This document shows positions 13,351 to 14,858 of a stretch of 14,858 nucleotides of DNA, in pieces. Source of the DNA: JAPSGM01 sp036556985 (GTDB lineage Bacteria > Chloroflexota > Limnocylindria > QHBO01); contig DATBIK010000095.1 in assembly GCA_036556985.1 (NCBI GenBank), positions 1 through 14,858 on the forward strand. The letters run 5' to 3'. The notes under the pieces were generated by a model that ran no database searches, had not been told where the DNA came from, and was given only the letters and a program-made list of their open reading frames with translations. The number at the start of each line of letters is the position of its first letter. The stretch's first letter is position 1. The position numbers and the translations under genes are program-made.

Positions 13351-14858
13351 GACACCCTCCCCAGGTCGAGCAGGCCGGTGGTCAGGTTGCCGAGCCCGCG
13401 CAGGCCGGGCCGCACCAGCCACCACGAGGTGCCGTACGACCATGGGATCACGGGAGCGGCCTCGTCCACGTGAGCGTCGACGGCGCGATAGGCGGCGGCC
13501 TGCTCGGCCTCCGTCTCGGCCGCGCTGGCGGCCTCGAGCAGCCGGATGAAGGTGTCATCGGTCCAGTCGCCATAGTTCGAGGCGGCATCGGGCAGGAGGA
13601 GGAGGCTGTACAGGGCGTACGGCGACGGATAGTCGGCGATCCAGTTGATGGTGAAGACCTGTGGGGGGTTCGTCTCCAGGGCACCGAGGTAGTCGGCGAA
13701 CTCCATGCTCTCGACGGTCATCTCCACGCCGAGCACCTCGCGCCAGGTGGCGACCGCCGGCGATACCCCCAGGCCCGCGCCGTTCACGGTGATGACGCCG
13801 AGGTCGTCCCGGTTCGCGTAGCCCGCCTGGTCGAGGAGGCGCGCCGCAGCCTCCGGGTCGTAGGGGTGGTCGTCCTCGAGCCCCTCGGGCCAGAGCGCTG
13901 GCGGGACCACGCTGGAGGCGGGCACCGACGCGGCGCCCTCGGCCAGCTCGACGAGCCGCGGCCGGTCGAGGGCCAGCGCGAACGCGCGTCGCACCCGCTC
14001 GTCGTCGAACGGTGGCCGCGTCGTGTCGAAGCCGAAGTACTGCACGTTCAGGGCGGCGCCCGTGTGCAGCGCCCGGCCCAGCTCCGGATCGTAGGCGATC
14101 CAGCTGGCGTCGAAGGAGCCGATGCCGGCAAGATCGACCGTCTCGTCCGCGAAGGCCGTGGGCACGTCGCCGTCGAGGTCGGTGAGCCAATGGATGGTGC
14201 CGATCGGCGGCGGTCCGGCGACGTACTCCTCGTTCGCCGCGAGCACGAGCGTCTCGCCGTCCATGCGGTCGGCGACGTACGGCCCGGAGCCGACGAAGTC
14301 GCCCACCCGCTGCCAGTCCGGCGACGCATCGGCCCGTGGCGGCACCACGAAGGCCGCGGGGGTGGCAGTGATCGCAGGGAAGTAGGCCGCCGGATGGCGC
14401 AGCCGGACCTCGAGCGTTCGGTCGTCGGGCGCGACGATCGCCACGTCCTCCTCCGGCCCGCCGGCGAGCCGCTGTGGCGCCCCCTCGACGAGGGTCAGCA
14501 CATCGGGAGCGCTCGAGCGTGTCTCCGGATCGAGGATGCGGAGCCAGGATCGGCGCACGTCATCGGCACCGAGATCGGAGCCGTCGGAGAAGCGGAGCCC
14601 GTCGCGCAGGCGGAAGCGGTAGGTGCGCCCGTCGTCGCTCACCGTCCACGACTCGGCGAGCGACGGGTACGGCTCGCCGTTCTCGTCGAGGCGGGTCAGG
14701 CCGGCATACAGCTGGAGCAGCAGCTGGACGTCCGCGGCGTCGGAGATGAAGGCCGGATCGAGCGTCTTGAGCTCCCCGCCCAGGTAACGGAGCTCGGGCC
14801 CGGCAGCCGTGGCGGGACGCGCGGGGAGCGAGCCGAGGATGGCGAGGGCGAGCACGGT
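13338..14858 (-). CDS. Peptide-type ABC transporter substrate-binding protein (SBP family 5), 5' truncated
   Basis: An extracytoplasmic solute-binding protein of the OppA/DppA family (SBP_bac_5), with about 506 residues visible. The first residues (LALAILGSLPARPATAAG) are the hydrophobic core and cleavage region of a signal peptide. The positively charged start is missing and the frame is open to the last base, so the gene begins right of the window; a GTG at 14855 is not a credible start. Family landmarks are GELKTLDPAFISDA, LLQLYAGLTRLDENGEPYPS, AESWTVSDDGRTYRFRLRDG and FSDGSDLGADDVRRSW near the N-terminus, and RRAFALALDRPRLVELAEGA in the middle. The hallmark C-terminal region NWIADYPSPYALYSLLL is present. 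No permease or ATPase gene of an Opp system is in the window. The stop at 13338-13340 lies inside the start of the metalloprotease gene. It would bind oligopeptides or a related ligand. Confidence 0.93.
   Translation of the reverse strand, partial: TVLALAILGSLPARPATAAGPELRYLGGELKTLDPAFISDAADVQLLLQLYAGLTRLDENGEPYPSLAESWTVSDDGRTYRFRLRDGLRFSDGSDLGADDVRRSWLRILDPETRSSAPDVLTLVEGAPQRLAGGPEEDVAIVAPDDRTLEVRLRHPAAYFPAITATPAAFVVPPRADASPDWQRVGDFVGSGPYVADRMDGETLVLAANEEYVAGPPPIGTIHWLTDLDGDVPTAFADETVDLAGIGSFDASWIAYDPELGRALHTGAALNVQYFGFDTTRPPFDDERVRRAFALALDRPRLVELAEGAASVPASSVVPPALWPEGLEDDHPYDPEAAARLLDQAGYANRDDLGVITVNGAGLGVSPAVATWREVLGVEMTVESMEFADYLGALETNPPQVFTINWIADYPSPYALYSLLLLPDAASNYGDWTDDTFIRLLEAASAAETEAEQAAAYRAVDAHVDEAAPVIPWSYGTSWWLVRPGLRGLGNLTTGLLDLGRVSWDD

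Noticed and set aside
13351..13443. Earlier start for the metalloprotease
   Set aside because: It would bury the signal peptide behind a 31-residue Arg/Pro-rich stretch and ignore the strong GGAGG in front of the GTG at 13350.
14853..14855. GTG as true start of the solute-binding protein
   Set aside because: It would leave a signal peptide without a basic N-terminal region, and the frame remains open to the edge. The gene is better treated as truncated.
1..14858. CRISPR arrays, tRNA/rRNA genes, transposases, phage or defence genes
   Set aside because: Scanning by eye found no regularly spaced repeats, no cloverleaf or rRNA-like stretch, and no recombinase or known defence motifs. Genes fill almost all of the window.

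Overview
The window is a densely packed, high-GC bacterial chromosome segment. I estimate roughly 70% GC by eye and have not computed it. Every complete gene lies on the minus strand; the only plus-strand gene is a fragment entering from the left edge. A DUF951 protein, tandem DUF881 membrane proteins, a DrrA-like ABC ATPase of the 'TTQYVGEA' type and a YtcJ-type amidohydrolase together suggest a high-GC Chloroflexota, for example a Limnocylindria-like soil or freshwater lineage. Actinomycetota is the main alternative. This taxonomic call is inference. I see no tRNA, rRNA, CRISPR array, insertion sequence or phage gene, so it looks like core or housekeeping-type chromosome rather than a mobile island.

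Read in the direction of transcription (right to left), there are three gene blocks. Block A (14858 to 10596) holds an extracytoplasmic oligopeptide-type solute-binding protein cut by the right edge, a secreted membrane-anchored zinc metalloprotease (HEVTH) and two consecutive DUF881 membrane/coiled-coil proteins; each gene overlaps the next. Block B (10450 to 3044) holds tldD, tldE/pmbA, a small DUF951 protein, an MFS exporter, a membrane GT2 glycosyltransferase and a YtcJ-like amidohydrolase, again with every junction overlapping. It is preceded by a good sigma70-like promoter (TTGACC-N17-CAGAAT) in a 145-bp gap. Block C (2957 to 465) holds a small ExoX-C-like protein, an ABC ATPase and an ABC-2 permease, the last two overlapping. 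The permease stop codon shares a CTAG with the stop of the convergent plus-strand gene.

Functionally, block A is extracytoplasmic: substrate binding, proteolysis at the membrane, and DUF881 proteins of a kind often found near division or envelope genes. Block B centres on the TldD/TldE metalloprotease, which in other bacteria processes or degrades small peptides, with an exporter and a hydrolase translated from the same transcript. Block C is a two-component ABC-2 exporter whose ATPase has glutamine where the H-loop histidine is expected.

A recurring structural theme is the four-base stop/start overlap: five GTGA and one ATGA among the gene junctions, implying strong translational coupling. 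No clearly novel defence or mobile system is visible. The best leads are the TldD/TldE operon with its promoter and possible 21-codon leader ORF, the tandem DUF881 plus metalloprotease cluster, and the H-loop-substituted ABC ATPase.
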